A DNA stretch of 39,636 bases from Schleiferilactobacillus perolens DSM 12744. GTDB lineage: Bacteria; Bacillota; Bacilli; Lactobacillales; Lactobacillaceae. This document shows, piece by piece, positions 28,457 to 35,795 of the stretch. Location: the NCBI RefSeq assembly GCF_001435585.1, contig NZ_AZEC01000021.1, forward strand, positions 1 to 39,636. The letters are read 5' to 3'. A program made the translations under genes and the position numbers. The stretch's first letter is position 1. Each line of letters opens with the position of its first letter. A model generated the notes under the pieces. The model was not told where the DNA came from. It was given only the letters and a program-made list of their open reading frames with translations, and did no database searches.

Positions 28457-28486
28457 TTTGATTTTGCACAATCAAACATTTAGAAT
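28457..28486 (+). promoter_or_regulatory. Promoter of cassette 1 with an overlapping inverted repeat
   Basis: -35 TTGATT (28458-28463), 17-base spacer, -10 TAGAAT (28481-28486). A perfect inverted repeat TTTGATT-TTGCAC-AATCAAA (28457-28476) covers the -35 and most of the spacer, as an operator would. The leader to the ATG is about 50 bases. Confidence 0.6.
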
Positions 28487-28543
28487 GTGCTTGATTTAAA
28501 AAAGCGATTACATCTACGGGGTTTGAGAAAGGGGAATTGCACC

Positions 28544-29164
28544 ATGAAGAATTGGAATTTGAAAGTTTCAACGGGTTTATTGGCGTCCGCAATGGTGTTG
28601 TCAGTGGCGGCTCCTTCAGTATCGTATGCTGCATCAACTAACGGCTTTTCCACTACGCCTCCTTCAGGGGAAACGGGGACTGATTATAGCAATATGACAC
28701 CTGAACAGATTGCTGCTTTTCTGAATCAACCATTTGGGGAATACAAGTTATCCGCAGACCAGATTAATATGGCCGTATCGATTAAAGATTCAATTGCAGA
28801 GGGTATGAATAACGGGAGCATTGTCCTTGCTGATCAGTCATATACTGATGCATTTGAAACAAAGCTGAACATTGAAACTCGTGGTAAAGGTACGATGGCA
28901 GTGAAGGCAGCAGTTGCTGTTATTAAAGCGACACTTAAACGTATCGGTAAATCAGCATGGGATGGGATGGTTAAAAAAATTGAGACAGCAACTGCGACAC
29001 AACTTGTTTACTTCCATTGGCAAGCAATCAATAAGACTCTTCAAACTCTTACCAACTTTGAAGGGCACATTGAGGATGCAATTATCCACTTTCTGACACA
29101 ACACGGGATGAATGCATGGCTAGCCGGGGTAGTAACTCGTCTTGCAATTACTCTCTTACTGTAA
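28544..29164 (+). CDS. Secreted protein of unknown function, putative toxin or bacteriocin-like (cassette 1)
   Basis: 206 residues; ATG 28544 has GAAAGGGG upstream. A Sec signal peptide (residues 1-29) ends APSVSYA-A, a good signal peptidase I site. It is followed by NGFST-P and by TPEQIAAFLNQP, segments shared with the second cassette protein at 31002. The remainder is different: an alpha-helical cationic stretch (GTMAVKAAVAVIKATLKRIGK then SAWDGMVKKIETA) and a hydrophobic end (LAGVVTRLAITLLL). Cationic amphipathic helices of this kind occur in some secreted Firmicutes toxins, which I infer as a possible role but cannot confirm. It lies 27 bases before a tiny membrane protein gene. Composition is more AT-rich than the exporter genes before it, suggesting transfer. 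Confidence 0.75.
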   Translation: MKNWNLKVSTGLLASAMVLSVAAPSVSYAASTNGFSTTPPSGETGTDYSNMTPEQIAAFLNQPFGEYKLSADQINMAVSIKDSIAEGMNNGSIVLADQSYTDAFETKLNIETRGKGTMAVKAAVAVIKATLKRIGKSAWDGMVKKIETATATQLVYFHWQAINKTLQTLTNFEGHIEDAIIHFLTQHGMNAWLAGVVTRLAITLLL

Positions 29165-29191
29165 GATTGAAAATATAGAGGATCTGAGCAC

Positions 29192-29398
29192 ATGGTAAAG
29201 AAGTTAGTAGCGTTATTGTTTTGGATGACAATTGTGATTCTGTGTTTAGTAGTTCCGGTAAGCTATCCGTTTTCTAAATGGTCCGTTCCATTTTGGATTA
29301 AGGACTTTCTGGAAAGATTCCTAAGTCTTTTCACGTTAATTGCAATTGTAATATTTGTGATACTCTTCAAAAGATTACTCCACAATCCCAAGGAATAG
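29192..29398 (+). CDS. Tiny membrane protein, putative immunity protein of cassette 1
   Basis: 68 residues with two hydrophobic segments (LVALLFWMTIVILCLVVPV and FLSLFTLIAIVIFVILF) and a basic end KRLLHNPKE. ATG 29192 has AGAGGA upstream. It is 27 bases downstream of the secreted protein and surely in the same transcript. Position, size and topology match bacteriocin immunity proteins, but no family is recognised, so the role is inference. The second cassette has an equivalent partner at 31818. Confidence 0.65.
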   Translation: MVKKLVALLFWMTIVILCLVVPVSYPFSKWSVPFWIKDFLERFLSLFTLIAIVIFVILFKRLLHNPKE

Positions 29399-29428
29399 TG
29401 CTTATCTTTAGCGTCACGTACTCAGTTC

Positions 29429-29477
29429 ATTATGCGTTTGTGGGTAGTATCAAACGTGGACCCAGATAGCGCATAAT
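29429..29477. repeat. Imperfect hairpin after cassette 1
   Basis: ATTATGCG (29429-29436) pairs with CGCATAAT (29470-29477), and inner TGGGT pairs with ACCCA. No T-run follows, so it may be a processing or stability element rather than a terminator. Confidence 0.4.
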
Positions 29478-29529
29478 CTTTCAGATTCTCAAAAACAGAG
29501 GAGTTAAGTCTCATTTCCATTCAGAAAAA

Positions 29530-29570
29530 CGAAGTCCGGTCGATGAATCCGAAAACGGGCTTCGCTTTTT
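29530..29570 (+). terminator. Terminator after cassette 1
   Basis: CGAAGTCCG (29530-29538) pairs with CGGGCTTCG (29556-29564) with one G-T pair, followed by five T (29566-29570). Confidence 0.6.
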
Positions 29571-29657
29571 ATATGTATGGTAAAAAGGACGCACGGATTT
29601 CTTTTAAGAATTCGCATCGAGTCACTACAGAACTGGTTGACCATATGGAGGATAGCA

Positions 29658-30620
29658 TTGAAAATTGTTTTGCTAGATGGTTTTGCGCTGAATCAAGACC
29701 TGGATTGGACAACACTCAAGAAACTTGGTGAGTGTACCTTATACGATCGCACCCCCGCAGCCGATGAGGCAGAAATTCTGCGGCGAATTGGTGATGCCAA
29801 GGTGGTGCTGACGCATAAAACACCGCTCACTGCGTCGGTCATCCAACAAGCCCCGCAACTCAAGTACATCGGCATCATGGGGACTGGCTACGATATGGTG
29901 GATGTGGCGGCCGCCCGAACAGCAGGCGTCACCGTCACCAACATTCCCACATACGGAACGGAAGCAGTAGCACAATTCACGTTCGCGTTATTGTTAGAGA
30001 TCACCAGTCAAGTGGATCTGCACAACCAGTTAGTGCATGCCGGTCGTTGGGTCAAGGGGCCAGATTTCACTTTTTGGGCGAAGCCGTTGATTGAGCTGCA
30101 CGGGAAGGTAATGGGTTTGGTGGGTTATGGTCACATCGCTCAGCGGGTGGCGGAGATCGCCCATGCGTTTGGCATGCGGGTGATTTTCTATAACCATCGG
30201 CCGAAAACTGATTTGCCGGAGTGGGTTCAGCAAGTTGATTTTGATACGCTCTTACACCGGGCGGATGTGATCAGCCTACATGTCCTGCAAAAACCTGAAA
30301 CGATTGGATTGATCGATGCTGCCGCCATTCATAAAATGAAGGATGGTGTCATTTTTTTAAACACTGCCAGAGGTAAACTGATCAACGAAGCAGATCTCGC
30401 CGCCGCCCTTAATCGTGGTAAAATTTACGCCGCGGGGCTGGATGTGGTCAGCCAGGAACCTATTCGGGCCGATAACCCGCTGCTCACGGCTAAAAATTGC
30501 CTGCTCACGCCGCATATTGCCTGGGCACCGCGAGAGACCCGCCAGCGGTTGTTGGACATCACTGTCAGTAATCTCACTGCGTTTTTGGCCGGGCATACGC
30601 AGAATGTGGTCACTGATTGA
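29658..30620 (+). CDS. D-isomer-specific 2-hydroxyacid dehydrogenase
   Basis: 320 residues. It has the NAD-binding Rossmann motif GLVGYGHIAQRVAEIA and the catalytic set of the family: arginine in NTARGKLINE, glutamate in VVSQEP and histidine in LTPHIAWAP. It reduces a 2-keto acid (such as hydroxypyruvate or a branched keto acid) to the D-2-hydroxy acid with NAD(P)H; the substrate cannot be fixed. The start is TTG 29658, five bases after GGAGGA; the longer open frame from 29577 would have no family similarity at its N-terminus. It sits between the two secreted-protein cassettes and is not obviously connected to them. Confidence 0.88.
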   Translation: MKIVLLDGFALNQDLDWTTLKKLGECTLYDRTPAADEAEILRRIGDAKVVLTHKTPLTASVIQQAPQLKYIGIMGTGYDMVDVAAARTAGVTVTNIPTYGTEAVAQFTFALLLEITSQVDLHNQLVHAGRWVKGPDFTFWAKPLIELHGKVMGLVGYGHIAQRVAEIAHAFGMRVIFYNHRPKTDLPEWVQQVDFDTLLHRADVISLHVLQKPETIGLIDAAAIHKMKDGVIFLNTARGKLINEADLAAALNRGKIYAAGLDVVSQEPIRADNPLLTAKNCLLTPHIAWAPRETRQRLLDITVSNLTAFLAGHTQNVVTD

Positions 30621-30734
30621 TGGCAGATGTTTTACATGACATCATGTTTTTGCGCGTTTGTTTCAGACACTTTTATACACGGCACCAATAAAAAATTACG
30701 CATTTCTGATAAACAACAATTTCCATCGAAATAA

Positions 30735-30779
30735 TGCCAAGATCGCGATGCCCTTATTGATTTGCGCATTGGCTTGGCA
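30735..30779. repeat. Strong imperfect hairpin in the 380-base spacer before cassette 2
   Basis: TGCCAAG (30735-30741) pairs with CTTGGCA (30773-30779), and an inner CGATGC pairs with GCATTG. No T-run follows. The spacer (30621-31001) also holds the promoter below, a leader hairpin AGCG...CGCT near 30902-30930 and a TCGTGG-TTA-CCACGA hairpin just before the ribosome binding site of the next gene. No gene was seen in it. Confidence 0.45.
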
Positions 30780-30856
30780 GAGCGCTTTGGTCTATCCATG
30801 CGATATTATGTTGTTAGTAGATTGAACATGCGCAAGAATCACTCAAGTGCTTTTAA

Positions 30857-30885
30857 TTGCTGTTAGGTTCCGTTTGTGCTACGAT
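30857..30885 (+). promoter_or_regulatory. Promoter of cassette 2
   Basis: -35 TTGCTG (30857-30862), 17-base spacer, extended -10 TGC-TACGAT (30880-30885). Flanking CAAGTG (30844-30849) and CACTTG (30887-30892) form an inverted repeat around it. The leader is about 110 bases long. Confidence 0.55.
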
Positions 30886-31001
30886 TCACTTGTAAAAATA
30901 ATAGCGGTTTCGGGGAGCTGAAAATCGCTAGAAAAAAGATAAATGTAATACGGTGATTGTCGGTGAATCTTTCATCGTGGTTACCACGAGAAGGGAGAGT
31001 T

Positions 31002-31790
31002 ATGAATGTTTTAAAAGAAAAGGGAAAAATCCTATCAGTGATCTTTGCACTTGTGTTAGCATTCGGAATCATTGCACCGTCTGTATCCTATGCCTTTGCT
31101 ACCGACGGGTTCTCAACAGAACCCGTATCGTCTAACCAAAGTAATACCGACCCTTTGGCAGGTTCAGAAAACTGGACTCCCGAACAAATTGCTGAGTTCC
31201 TCAAAAACAATAATACCCAACCAACCACAACTCAGACCAGTTCTGCTCTTGAAGCCAAAGCTGAACCCTATATTACGGTGAAGAATAATCAATACGTTAT
31301 CTTGGATGGTGCCAAATCCGTATTAACCACAAGCGAATATTCGATCGTTTCAAATGTAGTTAAAAAATCGAACACCGACGTTATTGCCGGGAACTTGTTG
31401 ATTAATCCTGAAAACAAGGTTGCCGCTCCACTGTTAACATTACGTTCTTTTCAAGAAATTGAGTATACTTCGGGATGGAACTATCAGCGACTAATTTTTC
31501 GGTCAGATCGAGCGATCAATACTGCCATTTCCTTCTTCAAATTTATTTCCCATGGATATAGTGTAGAAGCGGCATACGCTGCGGCTATTGTAACAATTGG
31601 TGGAACCTATGGTGCTCCTTACCAGGTTCTGCTTATCGCCACAGCTGCTTTTGCTGAAACATTTATTTTAGCCCAGGTCACGGCGTCAATGGCTGGAACA
31701 CTACAGTGGGCTCAAGATCATTGGCCCAACAATTACATTGCCTTTGACGTCAACAAGATCACGCATATGTGGCAGGCATACAAGCTTTAA
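31002..31790 (+). CDS. Secreted protein of unknown function, putative toxin or bacteriocin-like (cassette 2)
   Basis: 262 residues; ATG 31002 has AAGGGAG upstream. The signal peptide (1-31) ends APSVSYA, identical to cassette 1, followed by TDGFSTEP and WTPEQIAEFLKNN, again shared. A Thr/Ser/Gln linker follows, then PYITVKNNQYVILDG with LTTSEYSIVSNVVKKSNTDVI, a small ordered module. The C-terminal part is hydrophobic and Ala/Ile-rich (YSVEAAYAAAIVTIGGTYG, VLLIATAAFAETFILAQV), ending with an aromatic tail. This last part has no similarity to the cassette 1 protein. A pore-forming or membrane-active effector is possible but not shown. It is 27 bases before its own small membrane protein. Confidence 0.75.
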   Translation: MNVLKEKGKILSVIFALVLAFGIIAPSVSYAFATDGFSTEPVSSNQSNTDPLAGSENWTPEQIAEFLKNNNTQPTTTQTSSALEAKAEPYITVKNNQYVILDGAKSVLTTSEYSIVSNVVKKSNTDVIAGNLLINPENKVAAPLLTLRSFQEIEYTSGWNYQRLIFRSDRAINTAISFFKFISHGYSVEAAYAAAIVTIGGTYGAPYQVLLIATAAFAETFILAQVTASMAGTLQWAQDHWPNNYIAFDVNKITHMWQAYKL

Positions 31791-31817
31791 AAAGCTGTGG
31801 TTGAGGAAGTGTGACTC

Positions 31818-32066
31818 ATGGCATTGATGGAAATAGCGCTCATGTTTCTGGCGTTCGCGTTAATTTGGATAGCGCATAAGCGTGGTATTTATTTTCTGAT
31901 TCTCAGGCTTTGTGTCTTCAGTATTGCGATGCTCATTTGTCTCGCTCTGTTCCTATCTTTTTCGAGTGACAACGTGTGGAGATTCAGTACTTGGCTGGCG
32001 TTCATTTTAATAACGATGGCTGGAATCACACACATTGTGCTTAACGAGAAAAATAATCCTAATTGA
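31818..32066 (+). CDS. Tiny membrane protein, putative immunity protein of cassette 2
   Basis: 82 residues with three hydrophobic segments (ALMEIALMFLAFALIWIA, FLILRLCVFSIAMLICLALF, FSTWLAFILITMAGITHIVL) and a polar end NEKNNPN. ATG 31818 has TGAGGAAG upstream. It is unrelated in sequence to the 68-residue partner of cassette 1, as expected if each partner protects against a different effector. A terminator follows. Function is inferred from context only. Confidence 0.65.
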   Translation: MALMEIALMFLAFALIWIAHKRGIYFLILRLCVFSIAMLICLALFLSFSSDNVWRFSTWLAFILITMAGITHIVLNEKNNPN

Positions 32067-32104
32067 CTTTCCCTGATGACCTTGTTCACTTTCTTAACAA
32101 TTCA

Positions 32105-32143
32105 CCTCGACAACTGTTTCAATAGTTGTCGAGGCGTTTTTTT
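32105..32143 (+). terminator. Terminator of cassette 2
   Basis: Perfect 11-base-pair stem CCTCGACAACT (32105-32115) with AGTTGTCGAGG (32124-32134) and seven T at 32137-32143. Confidence 0.9.
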
Positions 32144-32164
32144 AGTGCTATTTCAATTTTCCCA

Positions 32165-32838
32165 AATTTATTCGATCCGATTCTATACTTAACACGATGG
32201 GCCTCGGTCTTGGTCACTTCGTCGGCCGGGTGGATGGCATGCCTTATCTGCAATTCATTACGTTGGGACTGATTGACGGGACAGCGATGAACGCCGCCAC
32301 CAATGAAAGAACCGTCAATGCGTACATTCAGATGTACTTGGATAAGACGTATTACGAAATGAGTACAAGTCCAGTCAGTTTGCCGGATATTATTGCGAGC
32401 GAAGCGATCTGGGCAGGGATGCGTAGTGTTTTCTTCGGCACTCTGTTTATGGGCATTGCCATGCTGCTTGGTGTTTTTAGCAGTCCGGCCGCATTGCTTA
32501 ACCCGCTGGTTCTGTTGATACTGGGAACGCTGTTTGGCTTTCTAGGACTTACTTTCACTCTTCTGGCGCCCACCCGGGACTATTTGAACTATTACACCAT
32601 GTTGTTGGTGGAGCCGATGTTTATGTTCTCCAACACCTTTTTCCCCATCGGTCATGTCGCTCCCTGGTTGCAGAGAGTGGCTTGGTTTTCATCGCTGACC
32701 CATGCTGTGGCGTTGATTCGTGGTTTTGCAGTGGGTAATTGAGCAGGAATGGCCGGTCACCTGATTTGGCTCTTGGTGGCTTTGTTGCTCATTGCGTTTG
32801 TACCAATTCAACTTGTCCAGAAGAAGTTGATTTATTGA
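32165..32838 (+). pseudogene. Decayed ABC-2 permease (NodJ/DrrB-like)
   Basis: Three pieces of one permease can be read. NLFDPILYLT lies in one frame (32165-32194). After a frameshift near 32195, GLGLGHFVGRVDGMPYLQFIT through PMFMFSNTFFPIGHVAPWLQ and THAVALIRGFAVGN lies in the next (32197-32739). After an in-frame TGA at 32740-32742, AGHLIWLLVALLLIAFVPI ends at 32838. The order and spacing match the membrane domain of NodJ-type ABC-2 exporters. The first helix region and any ATPase gene are missing. With a truncated 5' end, a frameshift and a stop it cannot make a normal product. It is a remnant of a third exporter in this region. Confidence 0.8.
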
Positions 32839-32859
32839 ACTGAGATGTTCAGTATTCTG

Positions 32860-32888
32860 TTAGAACGCTCACTTGAATGGGGTATGAT
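32860..32888 (+). promoter_or_regulatory. Putative promoter before the 33097 gene
   Basis: -35 TTAGAA (32860-32865), 17-base spacer, -10 TATGAT (32883-32888). The leader to the start at 33097 is about 200 bases; nothing else was recognised in it. Confidence 0.35.
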
Positions 32889-33096
32889 GACGCAAGTTTG
32901 AGGATTAAATTCACGGTTGTGGGCGTTGAACAACATTCATAAAAACAGCGAGTGCAATTCGTTGACGCCACAAATATGAAGGGCTTACAATGTGTTTGAT
33001 TTTCAATGGATGTTTTACTGGAAGGTTGGATGTAACGGTGTCTGCAAAGCGATACGCCAAGTTCTTACTTGTGAGTCGTCGCAGGAGGGGATAGCA

Positions 33097-33417
33097 ATGT
33101 TGTTGTCTGGATTGACACTATTACTAGATGTATTAGCTGCTGCCGCAGTCGTTGATTTAATTTTTCGTTTTAGTCGTTATACGAAAACGCCAAAGGAATC
33201 TCGAAAAGAAATTCGTCTGCGTGATTTTGTTTACTTCGCCACGATTCTAATTGCCGTCTTCGTTTTCCTCCCAGTGACATCACCACCATTTGATGCCATG
33301 TATTTTGCAATTTTGCCAGTGCGCGTCATTTTTGGCGGATGGATCATTGTGCTGTTAACTGCAGCGTACTTCTACTTGCGGCACATGACCACTAAACGGC
33401 ACAAGGGTTCGCTGTGA
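33097..33417 (+). CDS. Small membrane protein, unknown function
   Basis: 106 residues; ATG 33097 has a strong AGGAGGGG upstream, chosen over longer open frames. Three hydrophobic segments: LLSGLTLLLDVLAAAAVVDL, FVYFATILIAVFVFLPV and VIFGGWIIVLLTAAYFYL, with charged residues between the first two (RYTKTPKESRKEIRLRD). No family recognised. Stands alone with its own terminator. Its size and topology resemble the partners of the secreted proteins upstream, so it might be an orphan immunity protein; this is a guess. Confidence 0.6.
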   Translation: MLLSGLTLLLDVLAAAAVVDLIFRFSRYTKTPKESRKEIRLRDFVYFATILIAVFVFLPVTSPPFDAMYFAILPVRVIFGGWIIVLLTAAYFYLRHMTTKRHKGSL

Positions 33418-33443
33418 ACCACAGAGCCCAATCTTAGAGTGAA

Positions 33444-33482
33444 AAAATACCGTCATCGCAATCTAACGGATGACGGTATTTT
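33444..33482. terminator. Bidirectional terminator between the small membrane protein and hicB
   Basis: Perfect 14-base-pair stem AAAATACCGTCATC (33444-33457) with GATGACGGTATTTT (33469-33482), suited to both convergent genes. Confidence 0.88.
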
Positions 33483-33508
33483 TGATGCAATTAAATCTCA
33501 GAGCTGGA

Positions 33509-33913
33509 TTACGCCAACAGCTTTTCCAATGCCTGAGTCGCGACACGAGACACGTTGATGCCGCGTTCCTTGGCTTCTTCTTTAAGATACTCAGGCACCG
33601 TAATACTCATTCGCACGGTTTTCATTTTTAGTGCCAATGCTTTCTCACGATACCATTGCGTCATGTTGACTGGCACGTAGACGATGGTTTCGTTCTTCTT
33701 CAATATCCATTGCCCTGGATCTTGAACGCTTGGATACTTTTCACCATCCAGCATTGTCGCAATGGCATCGATGGCTTCTGTCACTGCTTGTTGGCGCGTC
33801 GTGCCTTCGGTGACCATACCGGGAATATTCGGGCTGGTCACCACAAAATAATGACCATCTTCATCATGATGTTCCGCAAAAACTGTGGGATAAATCAAAA
33901 TTTCATCATGCAT
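33509..33913 (-). CDS. hicB: HicB antitoxin
   Basis: 134 residues. The N-terminal half has the HicB fold motifs FAEHHDEDGHYFVVTSPNIPGMVTEG with TTRQQAVTEAIDAI. The C-terminal half is a ribbon-helix-helix DNA-binding domain (VRMSITVPEYLKEEAKERG then SRVATQALEKLL). It neutralises HicA and represses the operon. ATG 33911-33913 overlaps the hicA stop as TGATG, and GAAGAAGG is placed correctly; an in-frame ATG 18 bases upstream would include this site and is less likely. Confidence 0.93.
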   Translation of the reverse strand: MHDEILIYPTVFAEHHDEDGHYFVVTSPNIPGMVTEGTTRQQAVTEAIDAIATMLDGEKYPSVQDPGQWILKKNETIVYVPVNMTQWYREKALALKMKTVRMSITVPEYLKEEAKERGINVSRVATQALEKLLA

Positions 33914-34131
33914 CAAGATACCTTCTTCCATTGCCGTTTAGGGACATAGCCAATTTGTTTGAAAATTTCCTCCTGTGTGCCTTTTCGAATTTCTTTCGAA
34001 TGGAAATTGATCTCGGTTGTTCGTCCATCTGGGTGTTGATAACGCCGATGGCTCCCTTTTCCCTTACCTTTAACTAAACTAAAGCCTTGAGAAAGTACAA
34101 TTTTTTCAAGCTTTTGGGGCTTCATCGGCAT
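33913..34131 (-). CDS. hicA: HicA toxin, mRNA interferase
   Basis: 72 residues with a double-stranded RNA-binding-like fold: GFSLVKGKGKGSHRRYQHPDGRTTEINFHSKEI. The histidine in GSHRRY is the catalytic residue of HicA family toxins. The toxin cleaves mRNA when not bound by HicB. ATG 34129-34131 lies seven bases after GAGGAG. Toxin first, antitoxin second, with overlapping TGATG, is the usual HicAB order. The key residue is present, so the toxin looks active. Confidence 0.92.
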   Translation of the reverse strand: MPMKPQKLEKIVLSQGFSLVKGKGKGSHRRYQHPDGRTTEINFHSKEIRKGTQEEIFKQIGYVPKRQWKKVS

Positions 34132-34154
34132 ATGAGTAACTCCTCTCAAACACA

Positions 34155-34183
34155 ATTATACGCATCTTTATATGCATAGACAA
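34155..34183 (-). promoter_or_regulatory. Promoter of hicAB with direct repeat
   Basis: On the - strand: -35 TTGTCT (34178-34183), 17-base spacer, perfect -10 TATAAT (34155-34160). The spacer and -10 contain ATGCATAT and ATGCGTAT, near-identical direct repeats four bases apart, a plausible operator for the ribbon-helix-helix of HicB. Confidence 0.7.
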
Positions 34184-34276
34184 GTCGAAAAGACTGCACC
34201 CATTCGACAACTCAAGCCCCGCCGTTGTAGGATAACCATATCCGTTCCACGGGGAAAGAAGTTTGATTTTTACATA

Positions 34277-35734
34277 ATGAACAATGTCAAAAAAACACGG
34301 CAGCAAACGATGCCGAAAAATGCCATGTTTGTGATTGTGGTGGTGGCGTTGATGTCCTTCATCGGAGTATTGACCGAGACATCGATGAACGTCACTTTTC
34401 CCACGCTGATGCGGCAGTTTAATGTGCCCATGTCGACGATCCAGTGGGTGACGTCCGGCTACTTGCTCACAGCGGCGCTGGTGATGTTAACATCGGCCTT
34501 CATGAAGCGCCGGTTCACGAACCGGACGCTGTTTATCTGGGCCGCAGTGCTATTCATTATCGGCGATATCCTATGCGGTTTGGCCACCACCTTTTGGGTG
34601 ATGCTTCTGGGTCGGCTGATTCAAGCGGGGTGTGTGGGTTTGTGTACACCGCTGATGGTGAACATCATTTTGGACGTGGTACCCCTGCATAAGTTAGGGA
34701 CCTATATGGGCATGGCCAATCTGATTATTTTGGTGGCGCCCGCGCTCGGCCCGACATTTGGCGGGGCTGTGGTGGCTTTTTCCAATTGGCGGATGATCTT
34801 TTGGATCACGCTGCCGCTTACCTTGATCCTGTTATTCATTGGTCAGGGTAAAATTGAGCAGTATACGCCGACATCCCATTATGAATTTGATTGGTTGCGC
34901 TTCGCCTTGCTGGGCGTGGGGTTAGTTAGTTTGATCGTGGGATTAAACACGCTGGGCGGGGGCCATGGATGGTGGCAATGCGGCCTGTATCTTTTAGTTA
35001 CAGCCATCATGCTGGTCCTTTTTGGCGTGGTGTCGCAGCACAGTCAGCGGGCACTTTTTTCCTTATCCGTTTTTCGCGACCCGGCCTTTCTGTACAGCTT
35101 CTTACCCTACGTTTTTCTGCAGTTTGCCAATGTGGGGATCAATTTCCTGTTGCCTAACTATGTCCAGGAAGTGAATGGGGCCACATCGTTTGTGGGCGGG
35201 CTGATTTTACTGCCGGGCAGTCTCTTTAATGGTTTTGGTCAGCCTGTGTATGGCTGGATGCTGGATCATTTCGGCGGCAAGCTGCCCCTTTATCTGGGGG
35301 ACATTTTATTCACCCTGGGCTTGATCGGGTTCACCATTGGCGGCGCCAGTCTCGGTATCATCGGCGTGACTGTCATGTACCTAATCTTTGCCATTGGCCG
35401 TTCCATGGCCTTTGGCAACAGTGTGGCGTATGGGTTGAAAAAGATCGACAAATCTCTGCGCAACGATGCCAACGCGCTCTATAACACCGGGCAGCAAGTC
35501 TCCGGCGCCATTGGGACGACCGTCTTAGCGCTGATGATGTCGGCGGTGACGGTCCCGCATAATACCCATGCGCAAAATGTGGCGGCGGGCAGTCAGTTGG
35601 CTTTTGGGTTGTTGGTCTTGTTAGGGTTGATTAACTTGTTCCTGTTTTATCGCCTATTACATGTGGATGCGGCTAAAGCGCACGGGGCGCAGCCTGTGCA
35701 CTTGTGGGCCAAAGTACATGCCTATCTAAAATGA
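34277..35734 (+). CDS. MFS drug exporter, DHA2 family (14 transmembrane segments)
   Basis: 485 residues with about 14 hydrophobic segments, the number typical of DHA2 (QacA/EmrB) exporters. Family signatures are GRLIQAGCVGLCTPL after helix 4 and VAPALGPTFGG (motif C of antiporters) in helix 5. It exports drugs or other compounds in exchange for protons. ATG 34277 is chosen at the beginning of the family-like part; no strong ribosome binding site precedes it (GGGGAAAG is too far), and ATG 34310 is an alternative. The longer open frame from 34172 overlaps the hicAB promoter and is rejected. The substrate is unknown. Confidence 0.85.
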   Translation: MNNVKKTRQQTMPKNAMFVIVVVALMSFIGVLTETSMNVTFPTLMRQFNVPMSTIQWVTSGYLLTAALVMLTSAFMKRRFTNRTLFIWAAVLFIIGDILCGLATTFWVMLLGRLIQAGCVGLCTPLMVNIILDVVPLHKLGTYMGMANLIILVAPALGPTFGGAVVAFSNWRMIFWITLPLTLILLFIGQGKIEQYTPTSHYEFDWLRFALLGVGLVSLIVGLNTLGGGHGWWQCGLYLLVTAIMLVLFGVVSQHSQRALFSLSVFRDPAFLYSFLPYVFLQFANVGINFLLPNYVQEVNGATSFVGGLILLPGSLFNGFGQPVYGWMLDHFGGKLPLYLGDILFTLGLIGFTIGGASLGIIGVTVMYLIFAIGRSMAFGNSVAYGLKKIDKSLRNDANALYNTGQQVSGAIGTTVLALMMSAVTVPHNTHAQNVAAGSQLAFGLLVLLGLINLFLFYRLLHVDAAKAHGAQPVHLWAKVHAYLK

Positions 35735-35743
35735 GTTGACATA

Positions 35744-35783
35744 AAAACGGCAGCGCTCCTTTTGATTGGAGTGCTGCCGTTTT
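35744..35783. terminator. Bidirectional terminator after the MFS gene
   Basis: 16-base-pair stem AAAACGGCAGCGCTCC (35744-35759) with GGAGTGCTGCCGTTTT (35768-35783), one G-T pair, eight-base loop; between convergent genes. Confidence 0.88.
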
Positions 35784-35795
35784 AGTGTGGTTACT

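Noticed and set aside
28331-28457. ATCGTT-AGC-AACGAT after the ABC-2 permease as a terminator
   Set aside because: The stem is short and no T-run follows on either strand.
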